Position numbers and translations under genes: made by a program. A DNA stretch of 64,000 nt from Coptis chinensis (Eukaryota > Streptophyta > Magnoliopsida > Ranunculales > Ranunculaceae), in assembly GCA_015680905.1 (NCBI GenBank), contig CM027379.1, forward strand, positions 101,731,001-101,795,000, given 5' to 3'. Of this stretch, positions 33,622-45,648 are shown one piece after another. Every line of letters starts with the position of its first letter. Positions within the stretch are counted from its first letter, which is position 1. The notes below the pieces were generated by a model. The model was not told where the DNA came from, ran no database searches, and worked only from the letters and a program-made list of their open reading frames with translations.

Positions 33622-34436
33622 CCACTGAAGTGCACTCACTCTCTTCGTATAAGAGCCATACTGTTATTTTACATTATTACCACTTTGATTTCTAGTTTTT
33701 TGGCTCAAACATGCTGAAATATAAATGTCTAATTCAAGCTGCCACATGTTTTTATTTTTACTTTTTGAAGGAACTGGACTTTAAGTCAAAGCGACATAAA
33801 AGAAGAAAAATTCATTAAGTCCGACTAGTTAATTACTCCTTATCAGATACCGTTCTGCTTATCTCGATATAAAATCAATGGTCCCTGGTCCCCAGTTAAT
33901 TAGCCAGAGAGGTCCTTAAAGAGTTAAAGGAGTTTAAATTTAGAGAATTGTTGTAACTTGTAACAGATCACCACAAAAAACAGCTTTCAAAATTGGTTTA
34001 CAAAATGACTGTGGACCATTCGTATGTTTGGTTTGAAATTGCAAAAATAGGCTAACTGATTTTTTTCGTTGGAGACTGTCTATAAGGGCCAGTGGGAATG
34101 CACGCCCTCCCGACGTGTTCCTGATTACATTACATAACGTTTTACAAGTGCATCAGATAAAGAAGTTCAACTATAAGCGCCAGAGAAATTTTAAAAAAGT
34201 GCGTGAAGTTTTATTTATGTATCTTTGTTTCATGTGGTTTTCCGTTGCAGGAAAAATGTCCCCAAGTAGTTTTCTATCTTTGAATTTATCTAGATTTTTT
34301 TTTTTTTTTTATATCTTTGATATAAGTACCTTTACGATTATCATATATAGCATTTTTGTAAATTGTTCTTATCTTAACAAGCATAATCAAATTATATGGC
34401 AGATTTTTTCTTAAAGTGTGGTAGAGTTCGATCAAC
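33622..34436 (+). promoter_or_regulatory. Upstream region of the isopentenyltransferase gene
   Basis: About 0.8 kb of AT-rich host sequence separates the left solo LTR from the start codon. A pyrimidine-rich CGTTGCAG near 34246 could be a splice acceptor of a 5' UTR intron, but no matching donor is clear. No specific regulatory site can be supported. Confidence 0.3.
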
Positions 34437-35288
34437 ATGGACACATGCAACGGACCACAGAACAAAAAACAGGTACTGTTCATCATTGGCGCAACTGGAA
34501 CTGGTAAATCAAAGCTTTCTATCTACCTAGCAACGCATTTCCCAGCTGAAATTGTGAATTCCGATAAAATGCAAGTCTATCGGGGACTTGACGTTGTCAC
34601 AAATAAGGTCCCTGAAGAAGAGCAATGTGGAGTCCCGCACCATCTCATAGGGATGTTAGACCCTAATGCGGATTTCAAGGTGGCTGATTTTTGTTTCCTA
34701 GCTTCAGAAACTATTGAGTCAATCTTGGAACGTGATCGACTACCAATTATTGTAGGGGGTTCTAACACATATATAGAAGCATTGGTGGATGCTGAAAGTT
34801 TTGAGTTCCGTTCCAAGTATGATTGTTGTTTCATTTGGATGGACGTGTCGTTGGAGGTTTTGGACGCATATGTCTCAAAGCGGGTTGATCAAATGGTGCA
34901 TGCTGGATTAGTCAACGAGGTGAAAAATATGTTTGAACCAGAGGCAGACTATAATAGTGGCATTAGACGTTCAATTGGCGTCCCAGAGATGGATCGGTAC
35001 ATTAGATTGGAGTCTACTGCTGATGAAGAAACTCGCAAAGAGCTACTAAAGGCGGCGATTGATGAGACGAAGAGCAATACATATAAGCTTGCATGCCGTC
35101 AGTACAAAAAGATCCAACGTCTACAGAACCTACCTTGGTGGAACGTACACCGCATTGATGCTACCAATGTGTTTCTTAAGGAAGGAAGAGAAGCCGCTGA
35201 GTTGTGGGAGTTGCTTGTGGGGAAGCCAAGCATCGAAATAGTGGAGAAATTTCTTTATGGCTGCAATGTATGTATAGCTTCTGCATGA
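34437..35288 (+). CDS. IPT: Adenylate isopentenyltransferase (cytokinin synthase)
   Basis: It transfers an isopentenyl group from dimethylallyl diphosphate to the N6 of ADP or ATP, the first and limiting step of cytokinin synthesis in plants. The 283-residue frame is intronless, as usual for this family. Visible parts: P-loop GATGTGKS (residues 18-25), the NSDK motif with the likely catalytic Asp-43, PHHL (67-70), GGSN (107-110), FRSKYDCCFIWMDVSLEVL, GIRRSIGVPEMDRY, and the C-terminal HRIDATNVFLKEG and EKFL blocks. An in-frame TAG 18 bp upstream of ATG fixes this start. Arabidopsis relatives are about 330 residues with an N-terminal organelle peptide; here only 12 residues precede the core, so a cytosolic place is likely. 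No break is seen. The subgroup (IPT3/5-like) is a guess. Confidence 0.93.
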   Translation: MDTCNGPQNKKQVLFIIGATGTGKSKLSIYLATHFPAEIVNSDKMQVYRGLDVVTNKVPEEEQCGVPHHLIGMLDPNADFKVADFCFLASETIESILERDRLPIIVGGSNTYIEALVDAESFEFRSKYDCCFIWMDVSLEVLDAYVSKRVDQMVHAGLVNEVKNMFEPEADYNSGIRRSIGVPEMDRYIRLESTADEETRKELLKAAIDETKSNTYKLACRQYKKIQRLQNLPWWNVHRIDATNVFLKEGREAAELWELLVGKPSIEIVEKFLYGCNVCIASA

Positions 35289-35592
35289 AATAGTTAGAAC
35301 CAAGCAAAGGTTATCAAGAATAATGAGAAAAGGAAGTCTTCTTCCGTCATATACAAATATACAATATATGTTGTATACACGAGAAATTGCAAAACAATAT
35401 AGTGTTTGTTGAATTAAATAGCTAAGCGAAAATATGATGATAACAGCTGAGACATACGAGAAGATTTAAACCTTGACTATGTAATTCAGTAGTGACTGGA
35501 CTGCTGGAGGTTAAGAGAGGTTATGGTAGATTTATTTTCTACACAAGCTTATTAGCTTATATACACACACGTTGTAATTCAGTAATTGTAGG
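35289..35592 (+). other. Downstream region of the isopentenyltransferase gene
   Basis: About 300 bp of AT-rich host sequence up to the second solo LTR. It would hold the 3' UTR. No clear terminator or further gene. Confidence 0.4.
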
Positions 35593-35597
35593 CTACC

Positions 35598-38500
35598 TGT
35601 CACACCCCAAATTTTCAGAAAATTTAAAATAGGGAATTATCCACACCCTATTCCATCTTCTGAAAATCCAGGATGAAACGAAACCCTAATAACCCATTAT
35701 CAACCACGATATTAAAATATAAGTTCAAATTTAAAACCAAAAGGAACAATCCTTCAATCACATTACTAAACTACAAAGAAACTAACCAACTTTATTACAT
35801 CTGTCTCAAAACAAAACCGTACACTTAAGAAAAACTTAAACCAGAAGACTCCAAGAGCAAATCCAAATCAAACGTCTTCATCCACTGCATTCTACCATTT
35901 ATGTTTCTAATAACACACCCACGTTGCAAAACAAAGCGAACACGGGTTAGCAAATTGAATTTGTTGGTATGAGTAAGACTAAATATAAAAACAATATGTT
36001 CAATATTTCAAATAAATGAATATACTATTACAATCATTTCAACTTGGAAGACAAGTTAGTTCTGTTTTCTCAAAACGGCATGTAGTTTCTTCCCAAGTAA
36101 GATTTTACCCCCAATATACAATTTCAAGAATCTCATATAACAGTACTAATCATTTTTACTTTCCAAAATAACTCACAACATAAATACCACTTACATTCCA
36201 CTTAGTAAATGCACATATGATAACCTAATTAAATATGAGTTTGATACACCTTACCTTTAAGCCAACACGTCGTCTTTGGGTAGGATATTTACGTCCCTGC
36301 ATAAAAGATTAATAGATTCTACCCTCCTGCAAAACAGAGTTAGACATTACAATAAAATGATTTATCTCAGTCAGTCAAATTTCCATTTTTAATCAAACCT
36401 CATATAAGACATTTAAGTCTAATTTATACAATTTGGTTCGTCCTGCATATTCAGGGAATACCACTTATTATAATACCTATATCAAGGGTAGTCATTCACA
36501 TGACATCATTACGTCATAAAGTTTATATATGCATGCATAACCATAGATCTTAGACTATCACAAGTCATTAATATTTTTGTAATAACATATCAAGTTATAG
36601 TCATTTCACAATCACATAAAAGATCACCAGCATTCACTAATATTATTCACAGTCACACTTCACATCCATAACATCACACAAATTCACATACTTTTAGTTC
36701 ATTCAATTCCACAATGCATCTTGTTTATTAATCACTTATTTACTAACCTCACCTTTAGTTCCTACTCTACGATTTGCACATTACACATTTGTCAAATCAC
36801 ACATACCTGTGTGCCTCTCTCACACCGAGTACCACTATAAGACATATGTCCCAAGTGGGAATATCGCCTCTAGGAACATATTTACATCTTGCAAACTCGT
36901 AACTTGTGAGTCACAACCATCTTTGGGTTTCCCATGCGCATAATCATAGTCTCTTATGGGCATTCAATGTATATCTCAGGTCATTCATGGCACATTCAAT
37001 GAATATCTTGGGTCATTCCCGCCACATTCGAGGAATACACATCATATACTAACAGGTCATTCATGGCACATTCAATGAATACCTTGGGTCATTCCCGCCA
37101 CATTCAAGGAATACCCATTATAACTCTAACAGGTTATTCATGGCACATTCAATGAATACCTTGGGTCATTCCTGCCACATTCAAGGAATACCCATCATAA
37201 CACTAACAGGTCATTCATAGCACATTCAATAAATACCTTCCTATCACATAACATCTCAAGTCATAATATATCATTACCAAATCCTGAGGCATGGAGAGTT
37301 CTAAAGGTGTGGTCGACTCGTTGAAAGTATTATTCTCAACTCACTTATCATTGTACTAGCATTAATCATGCACAACTATTGATCACACGTGTAGAAAGTT
37401 ATTTTTACACATTAATGCAAATCAATCACACATTTAAATATCATTGAACGCAACACGAATGGTCATCAATCAAATACAATTCAAACAATCACAATCTCGC
37501 ACACAATTACATACTAACATTATACACATATAGTTATCGCAAAAACTAATATATAATATAGTGGTTGCACCTGTACACAAGGCTACCTACGTATCCAATC
37601 TTTCAAGATTAGAATCAAGCCTTACGTAGCTCTTATCAGCCACATAGTCAAAATCAAAGTCCATCAGTGCCAATATATATTATTGCATAATACCACGCCA
37701 AATCTTTATTAGATAATGACAAACATGTTTATACAAGTTTCGATATTGGATTAGATAATGACAAACATGTTTATACAACATCCCATTATTGGATTGGTCC
37801 ACCAAGTTCAATATTTAAAAAGTTCGAAAAGATTAAAACAAAAACCCTGCCATGACAACGAACTAAAATAGATCCACATAAAAACACTTAATATGATAAT
37901 GGCCCAGCCCACACAAAGTTAAGAACCGCCCTATAACTAGACCAAGCCTAACTAGAACAGATTCAGCCCAAAAACAAACTCTAACCAAAGCCCATCTAAA
38001 TTAATAGAATCCGGTCCACTTAAAAAAGGACCCAGCCCACAAAAATAATAGAAACCAGCCCAATAACTCAAGGCCCAAAACCATAAACTAAATTTAAGCC
38101 CAAAAATTTATAACTTAAAAACAAACTCAAGCCCACAAGTTATATTTCGGCCCAAGCCCAACTAAAAGAAATTAAAGCCCTGGAGCACTAGATCGGAGTC
38201 TCTTTCTTCCTCAAACAGCTTACACCACCACCAAACCAGCAAACCCTAAGCACTAACCCACCGACCGCCACCACCAATCGGCCCAAAAATCATTCGAAAT
38301 TGGTTAGGGTGAAAAACCCAATAACTTTAATTAATCAAAAATGCTAAAATCATCAACTGAAAAATCCTCCAAAAAAACATATCTAAACTTATACGTACAA
38401 CACTTCTAAGTCAGTCACTAGCCAACGGTTTACCAAATACCAAATATCGTGCACATTGAAATATAGTATACAAAGTTGAACTGATGAGCCTGTTGGTGCT

Positions 38501-39354
38501 ATGTTAATTCATTGTTATTGTCACAATCTGTTAACAAACTGCACGTGCACTTGGAGTATTAACTGGCATGAGTATAATCAACAAGTGATCCATACCAAAA
38601 ATTTGGCAGTACTTCACAATTTGTTCGAGTTTTATAGGTAAAACTTATTAATGATTAGATGGTCTTAGATGACATCAATGATGTGATCTGTTTTGGATTC
38701 TTCATAACTATGGTTATATCATTTTGCTGAAACCATATATCTACCGGTAAATTATCACAACTCCACATTTCTCACATGTACAGTCTCACATGTACAGGTA
38801 CGTTAGATACTTCAAGACAAAGGAAGTGGAATATAACCACTTCACACAATGCAATAAATTTCATACAGACTACAATGGGGAATATCTAACCATACCAATG
38901 AAACAAATAGATAAAAATGACAGTATATTCTGCATAACTATGAATAGATTTTCATCTCTTGTATCCAAACAAATTAACTTAAACCATTAACTAACTAATG
39001 AAATCATTTGGTAATCCATTAAGATTTAAAACAAATAAAAATTAGACTACTCACAGGTTATACGCTCTATCGGTATCTCCAGCAAAAAGATTTTTTTCCC
39101 TCTATCAGTAAAACTCTTTTTTTTTTTCTTATTTTTATTTTTGTCTTTCTGTAAAAATTCTTTCTCTTTTCAAACTCGTATATTTATTTTTCATTTATTT
39201 TATTTTATTTTTGAAAACTACTGAATAGGGAATGAGGTTTATCCTCTTTATCTTATCTCTTTGTAATCTTTATCCTTTTTATTTTTATCTATTATTATTT
39301 TTATTTTTATTGTACTAGTAAATTATGAGAAAAATATACTGGTGTTATACTATA
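35598..39354. repeat. Solo LTR (3.76 kb), same family as 30734-33616
   Basis: It starts TGTCACACCCCAAATTTTC and ends near GGTGTTATACTATA. CTACC occurs on both sides (35593-35597 and 39355-39359), a candidate 5-bp target duplication. A short repeat of about 77 bp (AGGTCATTCATGGCACATTC, units at 36978, 37053, 37131 and 37208) is expanded here relative to the other copy. The last five bases before CTACC have no match in the other copy, so the right edge could be off by a few bases. No internal region is attached. Confidence 0.7.
36978..37235. repeat. 77-bp tandem repeat inside the solo LTR
   Basis: Units alternate a CATTCATGGCACATTCAATG half and a CATTCCCGCCACATTCAAGG half. Starts are at 36978, 37053, 37131 and 37208 (spacing 75-78 bp). 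Related units occur in the other solo LTR near 31736-31990. Confidence 0.8.
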
Positions 39355-39359
39355 CTACC

Positions 39360-39742
39360 TGACAAGATAAACATCAATATATGTTGAAATGAATGATTAA
39401 ATCGATTATTAAGGTTTTGACAGATGACAGGTGACTGCTGGAGCAAACATGTATGGTGGCTAGATTTGTAACAAAAAGTAAAAGTTGGTATTTGTTTGTG
39501 TGCCAGGTCCCAATGCAATGAGGCCAAAATAGGCCATAGCCAAATAAAAAATATGAATGGTATAAGAATCCTTAAACATAATCAAGGGATTAGATTGGAA
39601 TATATGAACTAAGATGAGCTGACAGCAAAGGGATGTACATGTACTGATGTACATACCTTATGTACCTAACGCGCAAATCTTCAAAGCTTCTTAGTTTTCT
39701 GTTTTGATCTGTCAAATGCCCTTTTAGTCGTAGATTCACATA
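39360..39742. other. Host sequence between the solo LTR and the next element
   Basis: About 380 bp with short frames only. It was contiguous with 53006 onward before the element at 39748-53000 inserted. Nothing further identified. Confidence 0.4.
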
Positions 39743-39747
39743 GCACA

Positions 39748-40359
39748 TGTAAAGGAGTATTTTGGTTTTCCTTAAGGTTTCGCAAAGGGAGAGAGAAAAG
39801 GGGGTTGAGATTTTCTGATGGGACCGAGTTCGCTAAGGAGCGAGCTGCCTACGTATCCTCTCTTTGTTTTTCTCTTCTAGGGGAAAGAAGAATCAGGTCC
39901 GACGTAGTTCCAGTTGGTGGTATTTATAGGCTTGTGGAAGTGTAAATCTTAGAGACACGTGCGTCTCTTGCCCACGTGTAAGGTGGATATTGTGAATGAG
40001 TGTTGGGCTGGTTGTAGTATAAGTCGTGTGCTGATTGGGAGTTGACGCGGTAGTCCCTATTTCCCGGTGGTGGGAAATACAAGTAAGATTTTGGTAATGA
40101 TTACCCCTGGTGGTGACCTTATTTGAGGCGTTCTGTCTCTGGCCATGTGTTCGTACTAAGACATCCTTGTTCATACCACCTACATGAAAGGAGCTGCTCA
40201 CAGATCGGCCTTGGAGGTCGATGTCCTGAGTTCACCTATGTTGCGCGCGTGTGTGTTCATAAGGGAGCTGCTCACAGGTCGGTCTTGGAGGTCGATGTCC
40301 TGAGTTCGCTTATGCTTCACGAGTGCGTGGTAACTTAATGAGGATATTACTCCCTTACA
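39748..40359 (-). repeat. 3' LTR of the 39.7-53 kb Tat element
   Basis: 612 bp, TGTAAAGG to CCCTTACA. It holds a tandem pair of about 78 bp near its right end (GGAGCTGCTCACAG, then TCGGCCTTGGAGGTCGATGT in copy one and TCGGTCTTGGAGGTCGATGT in copy two). The polypurine tract follows at 40360-40372. Confidence 0.93.
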
Positions 40360-40885
40360 CAGCCCCCTCTCAGTAGAGTGTTTATGTCGCAGGAAACGCT
40401 CTGCTGAGAGAAAAAGTGGAAGAACGTGTGGAGCATGAGCGAGCTGTGGTGGACGATCCGACTGGGATGGCGCAACTTTTGAATCATGCAGCATGATGAT
40501 TTGGCGGGAAAGGGAAGTTGTGCCGTAATTCGCACGTGACAGAATCGTAGCAGTTGAGGAAGAAACGTGTCGCCGCGTTATACAGAACTGCTGAAAAGAC
40601 AGTACCTTGGAACACGTGTGCGGGCTAGAGCTTAGGCTGTAATCATAACTTCTTGGTAACTGAACGGGCTGTTTGTACAAAATCAAATTTGGGACAATCA
40701 AAAAGGTATTTCCTATTTCCTTCTTCCGCCAAAACGCAAGCTAGGGTTCCTCAAGTGAGTGCTTCTGCTGTTGTTACTTTTCCATTTTCAATTTGCTTTC
40801 CTCTCTTTCAAGTGCGATTTGTTAAGTAGGTAGGTCATTGTAAGGTTGTAGAAGCTTGAGTAATTGATAAAAAGGACTCGTTATA

Positions 40886-43245
40886 ATGTCTGATTCTGAT
40901 GATACTCGATCGGAAGAAGTTTGGGAGATATCATTAAGTTGCGGAGAGTATGAGGATGAAGAAGCGGTAAGTGTTGGCATTGAGGCTGAGTTGGATGAGG
41001 AAGCTAGGGTAGATGAGGGTAATACTCGATCTAGGTCAGAAGGTGGCGTGGCCAGTACGACAGGTCGAGGGGAGATGTCGTCATCAAGTGATTTGCCCCT
41101 TAAAATGGTAAACCGTCATGCTACAAACTCGTTTCCCGAACTGAGGGCAGTGTACGGGATCAATGTCCCCGACCTGGAGATATACGAACCACGGTTGAGT
41201 GAAAATGTACGTAGTGAGGAGTACAACCCACCGAATGGTAGAATAATCATCTGTGAGGGCCAGCTGAGAGTGCATATGCAAATACCATTCTCGAAACTGG
41301 TATGTGACTTCTTGGCCCATTGTTGGAAGTCTCCTTGTCAGCTCGTTGGTAACACCTGGCGATTGTTTAAGGTGTTTAACATGTTGAATGCGAGTGGGGA
41401 ATACGATATAGGGGTATCCGACATAGTTGAGCATTATGTTGTGAGGCGATCTGGTAATTTGAACTTTAGCTTGCAAACGATGACGACGCGTTCTGCGGTG
41501 ATCGATGGTGTAAGCAACGAGGCCTGGACAAAGAGGCCGTTACTGCTAGTTGGCAACTACTGTGCTAACAGGTGTAGGTTGCAAACTAGGATTTGTAATA
41601 TATCCGGTGGGTAGGAATATTTTTCTTTTGTTGCTTTACTTAACGACTGATAGTTATTCTAATAGACCCATGTTTTTCTTTGTCTGTAGATTTTTCTGTG
41701 AAGAAGCGAACTGATCGTGGGGAGATAGAGAGGTTCGCACGGCTGACTCGTGAAGAAAAACAAGCGAAGTTGCCTGAGGTTGCTCATTTCTTTGTGGAAA
41801 GGGGTGGGCCTGCGATCCGGGAAAAAAGAAAAGCGCAAAAAGACTGAGCTCGAGGTCAGACAAGGCAAGAGGTGATGGAGTCGCGAACGAGTGACTTGGT
41901 AATGCGGGAAGATAGGCATCGGGCGCATGGCGGCGCGAGGCGACCTGCTAGAGGTGGTGCCTCAGGAGCTGGAGGATCGAGCTCCCGACCTGAAGGGGGT
42001 TCGATCGATGCTCCTGTAGAGTTGGAAACGGTGGTTTTCAACCCTCGTGCAAGGAGCAGGTCAGAAAAGAGGCTGCGTGACGCCTCTAAGCAAGACATTG
42101 TCCGAGTTGCGAAAGTAGCGCGGCACGCTCTTAGGGAAAGCTCCAGCGCAGGGGGCGGTTCTGATGGTGGCCCGGCTGGGGTTACGGTTTCTCGCCGGAG
42201 TCGGGCGCGACCCGAGTAGGTCATGGACTTGGCCACTTTTGGGGCGGGGTCTAGTACGTCTCGATGGGGGCGTGAACCCAGTCCGCTGGCGAAAGCGAAG
42301 GCTCCGCGCAAGGCGAATGGAAAAGCTATTGTGGTTGTTGACGACCTAGAGGGACAGTTTGTGTATCTGGATGAGCATGGGGCACAACGAACTGTGAAGC
42401 AAAGTGATTGTAGCTTCAGATTGAGTAAGGTATCGGCCTGTCTGTTAGAACAGATAGCTCTGGATGGCAACCGTAGGGAGCTGGATGAGAAAGGGCTGGC
42501 TGATAACCTGAGACGAATGGAAATTGCACAATGTTTGGTACGCGTGTTTGTCTTCTTTTGATGTAACTGTTCACTTATACACGTTGTTATGTTGTGGCTA
42601 TTAATCATGTGTGTGTCTTTGCAGCTGGTAAGTGGGTTTCAGAAATTGAAAGAGATTGCTCAGTTCGCGGAGGCAGATAGAGAAGCTGTGGTGAAGCTAT
42701 CTGAGGAACTGAAAAATGTTCAGGAGGCCTCAAAGATGGAACGCGAGGAACTGGAAGATCTGAAGAAAGCACATCAAGCTAAGTCCGCCAAGATCTTTGA
42801 AAGATCTTTGAAACGTAAGATCTGAGGCAAAAAGCTACTGGGAGTCAAGAGAATGTCCCGACAATGATCGTGGGAAATTGGTAGGTCAACGAAGTATGCC
42901 TTACACTGCAAGAAGGTTGCCCAGGACGCTACCAAGGCCTATGACGTTCTGGATGCAGACTTCGTTAAACTGGAGGTGGACTACAATGCTTTGAAGGCAG
43001 ATCATGCACGCTGTACATCTCAGACTGTGGTAGAACAAGTGCAGGGAGATGCCAGCAGTGTGTTTGCGTCTTCAGTGATCCTTCCAGAAGCGGTGGTACC
43101 GCGAGTTGAGGCTGCTGCGTCTGATGTGCTAATGAGTTTGAACTTTGATGGACTGTCGGTTGTGGTTGATGGGAGAGATGCGGAAATTGATGAATCGCTC
43201 GTGCCTGGAGAATTAACTGTCGTGCCAAGAGAGGACGAGCTGTAA
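40886..43245 (+). pseudogene. Antisense accessory gene, first copy (39.7-53 kb element)
   Basis: Plus-strand blocks at 40886-41614, about 41690-42219, 42223-42561, about 42620-42825 and 42976-43245 run opposite to gag-pol. Block 1 (242 residues) has an acidic start, then NTWRLFKVFNMLNASGEYDI and VIDGVSNEAWTKRPLLLVGN, clearly related to the antisense gene of the other Tat element. Later blocks hold a basic Arg-rich part, a VKQSDCSFRLSKVSACLLEQ module and a coiled-coil-like Glu/Lys-rich end. Candidate introns (GT...AG) fall at the same places as in the other element. A 5'-leader-like stretch lies at 40373-40885. Function unknown; the copy is broken in a few places. Confidence 0.65.
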
Positions 43246-43559
43246 ATTTGTTTTGTTTTGCTGTCAGCTTATAAGCTGTGATACAATAGAGCTGGTTTCC
43301 TGGGGTAACCTGTGCAGTTCGTCTTTTTATTTGTATGTACCAGTAGTGTGAGTGATCTGGTACCCTGTTCTGGTTTGGGGTAATCATGTGATGACGAATA
43401 TTGTTTAGTCGGGTTGGATTTCCTGAGTAGTCTCAGCAACTCGGCTAACGAACTATGTTTCAAGCTTGTTAGAACAGGTCGTTGTTTGTTTGTATGCTAC
43501 ACTTGTTGTTTGTTTCCCTATTATGTGTGAGTCGCTTGCTTGATCATATTTGTGCGTGA

Positions 43560-45240
43560 TTATACTGCATATAACAAAGCATGGCGGCTGCATTGCGGTG
43601 ACAACTTCCCTGCAAATGACTGGTAAGCTTTCATGAGCGTCTTGTTGTTAAATTGTTTTCAGCGTTAGGGTGTTGCTTCAGAACGATGCCACCGGATCGC
43701 TGGACTCTGGTACGTGAAGTAGGCCGAATTGTGTTGTGTTCAGTGCCGCAAACGGCAGTGTTCCCTCGCGTGCGTGACACGTGTAGGAAAACGAGCGGTT
43801 CAAGGAACATAATGATGGCGGGCAGATGGCGTTTGGCGTCTCAAGGTAATTATGAGGTGCTTAGGGAAAAGACGTTTCCTATTGAATAAAACTGCTCATC
43901 GAATACCAAAAAGGTATTTGCTCATCTTCTTGCCGGCTTATCTCTCTCTTCGCTCGCCCTTTCGGTTGCACTACCTTCGTTCTTTGCTCCTTCAGTAATG
44001 CGTTCATTCTCATCTGTGAATGTTATTCCGTTGAGAAGGGCTTGGATTAAAACTTTAGCTTATGTGACAGCATCTTTGTTTCTAGGTTTTATCATGGCAA
44101 GATGTCGCCCATTCGTAAGAGGAGAAGGAAGTGTGAGGGAAATGTCGCCTCTGATAATGGAGGAGATGGAGTTTGATCCTCATGTGCACAGTGATTGTGG
44201 TAAGAGAAAAGATGTTGCTGTAGAAGCCAAGGGTCATAAACGACCTAGGAGAGCTGGTCGTCCGGCTGGCGGCATTGTTTTTAGGTCGCCCCAGCAAGCA
44301 GGCGACACTGATCGTCAGGCTGCGGAGCGGAGCGACCTGAGGCAAGGTCGCCAAGTCGCTGGTGAGAGTTCGTCCCCGCGATGTGGGGATGTGGGGAGCG
44401 AATTCTACTACATGGGGAAGACGGGGAAGAAGCGTATGGTGAAACGCTTAGACTATAGCTTCCACTCGGCGCCCATAGCGATTAGCGTTCTAAAGGGGAT
44501 TGTGCTGGATGGTGACAAGGCAGAGGTGAAAGATGAGGACATGGAGACGCTGTTGGGGACGATGGACATGGCCGCTTGTTTGGTGAGTTCATGACACACT
44601 AGGTTGTTATGTCGGTTTCCAAGGCAATCTGATTCTTTAACTTCGTTCGTGCAGTTTCTTGCAGGATATGATAAGTTGAAAGATGTTGTACAAAACACCG
44701 AGACTGATGATAACCCTCACGTCGAGCTAGGGTGTATGCGACCTACGTGGGGGGCTGACAAGAGGAAGCTGGAAGTGATGACTACCAAGTACCAGAATGT
44801 TGCTGCTGAGAATGTTGTGTTAGTGACTGACGTGACTGAGCTAGAAAGGAAATTAGCTGTAGTAACTGCTTATGCTAAGAAATGCTAGAAGGTGGCGCCA
44901 AGCAAAAGCCGCGGATATGATACTAAAGCCATGTAAAGCCTCTACCCCTCGGGCCGGAAGTATGACCTCAAGAAAGCGACTATCAGAAGCAGGAACACGG
45001 GCAGGGAATGCGTGATGTGATCTTTGATCTGCACGCCGCTTCTACTACTAGCACCGAAAGATAAGCATGTCGTAACTGATATTTGATGATGTGATCTACC
45101 TTTGTCTCTGTCAGCAAGAAGTTGTAAGTGTTGTTTATGTTCTCCTCTCTTATATGAGAGTTAACAATAGAGCTGTGTCTTCAGGCTTGCCTGAGCAGTT
45201 CGCCCTTTTAGTTCAGAGAACTGGTTTCCACGGAAGTGAC
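43560..45240 (+). pseudogene. Antisense accessory gene, second partial copy (39.7-53 kb element)
   Basis: A second block set at 43998-44594 and 44604-44888 repeats the later part of the antisense gene: a basic KRPRRAGRPAGG part, then KKRMVKRLDYSFHSAPIAIS with GIVLDGDK, matching the module at 42350-42540, and a short coiled-coil-like end. The leader before it (AAAAAGGTATTTGCTC near 43909) resembles the first leader (AAAAAGGTATTTCCTA near 40700). The trailer near 45165 (ACAATAGAGCTG) resembles that at 43283. The N-terminal NTWRLF domain is missing. It looks like a diverged, shortened duplicate of the whole module. Confidence 0.6.
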
Positions 45241-45648
45241 AGTTCAATACTTTGTTAATTTTGTAGTAGACACCGATTTGGATTTTCTGGGTAATCCCAG
45301 CAGATCGGTGGATGTAGTTGTTGTGGCGATTGGTCATATATTGTTACTGGTTATGCTCCGAATGCATGATGCTGCTTACTTGTGTGTAGCTAGCGTCCTG
45401 CTTATTATGCATGTGGCTTGCAATAACTGAGGAGCTTGAAAGTTAGTTTAGAAACATGATCTACTTGTGTTTAGCGCTGTCTTTCTTGTTTATCATGTTA
45501 TAAGAGCAGAGATGTTAGGAGTATGCTAGATGCCCTGAGTCTAGGACTGAGAGTTCTTCCTTAAGCCTATACCGAAGTTTTTAAAGTAAGATTAAAAAAT
45601 GCTCTAGTCGGGGCCGCGTGTGGGCAGTATAAAGCGTGAAAGCACATG

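Noticed and set aside
34115-34414. Plus-strand frame just before the isopentenyltransferase
   Set aside because: AT-rich, low-complexity translation ending in the promoter region; no family resemblance.
30734-39354. One large retrotransposon with two long LTRs carrying a captured cytokinin gene
   Set aside because: Each LTR has its own 5-bp duplication (CATAG and CTACC), there is no primer site or purine tract on the inner sides, and the LTRs differ by 0.9 kb. Two solo LTRs fit better.
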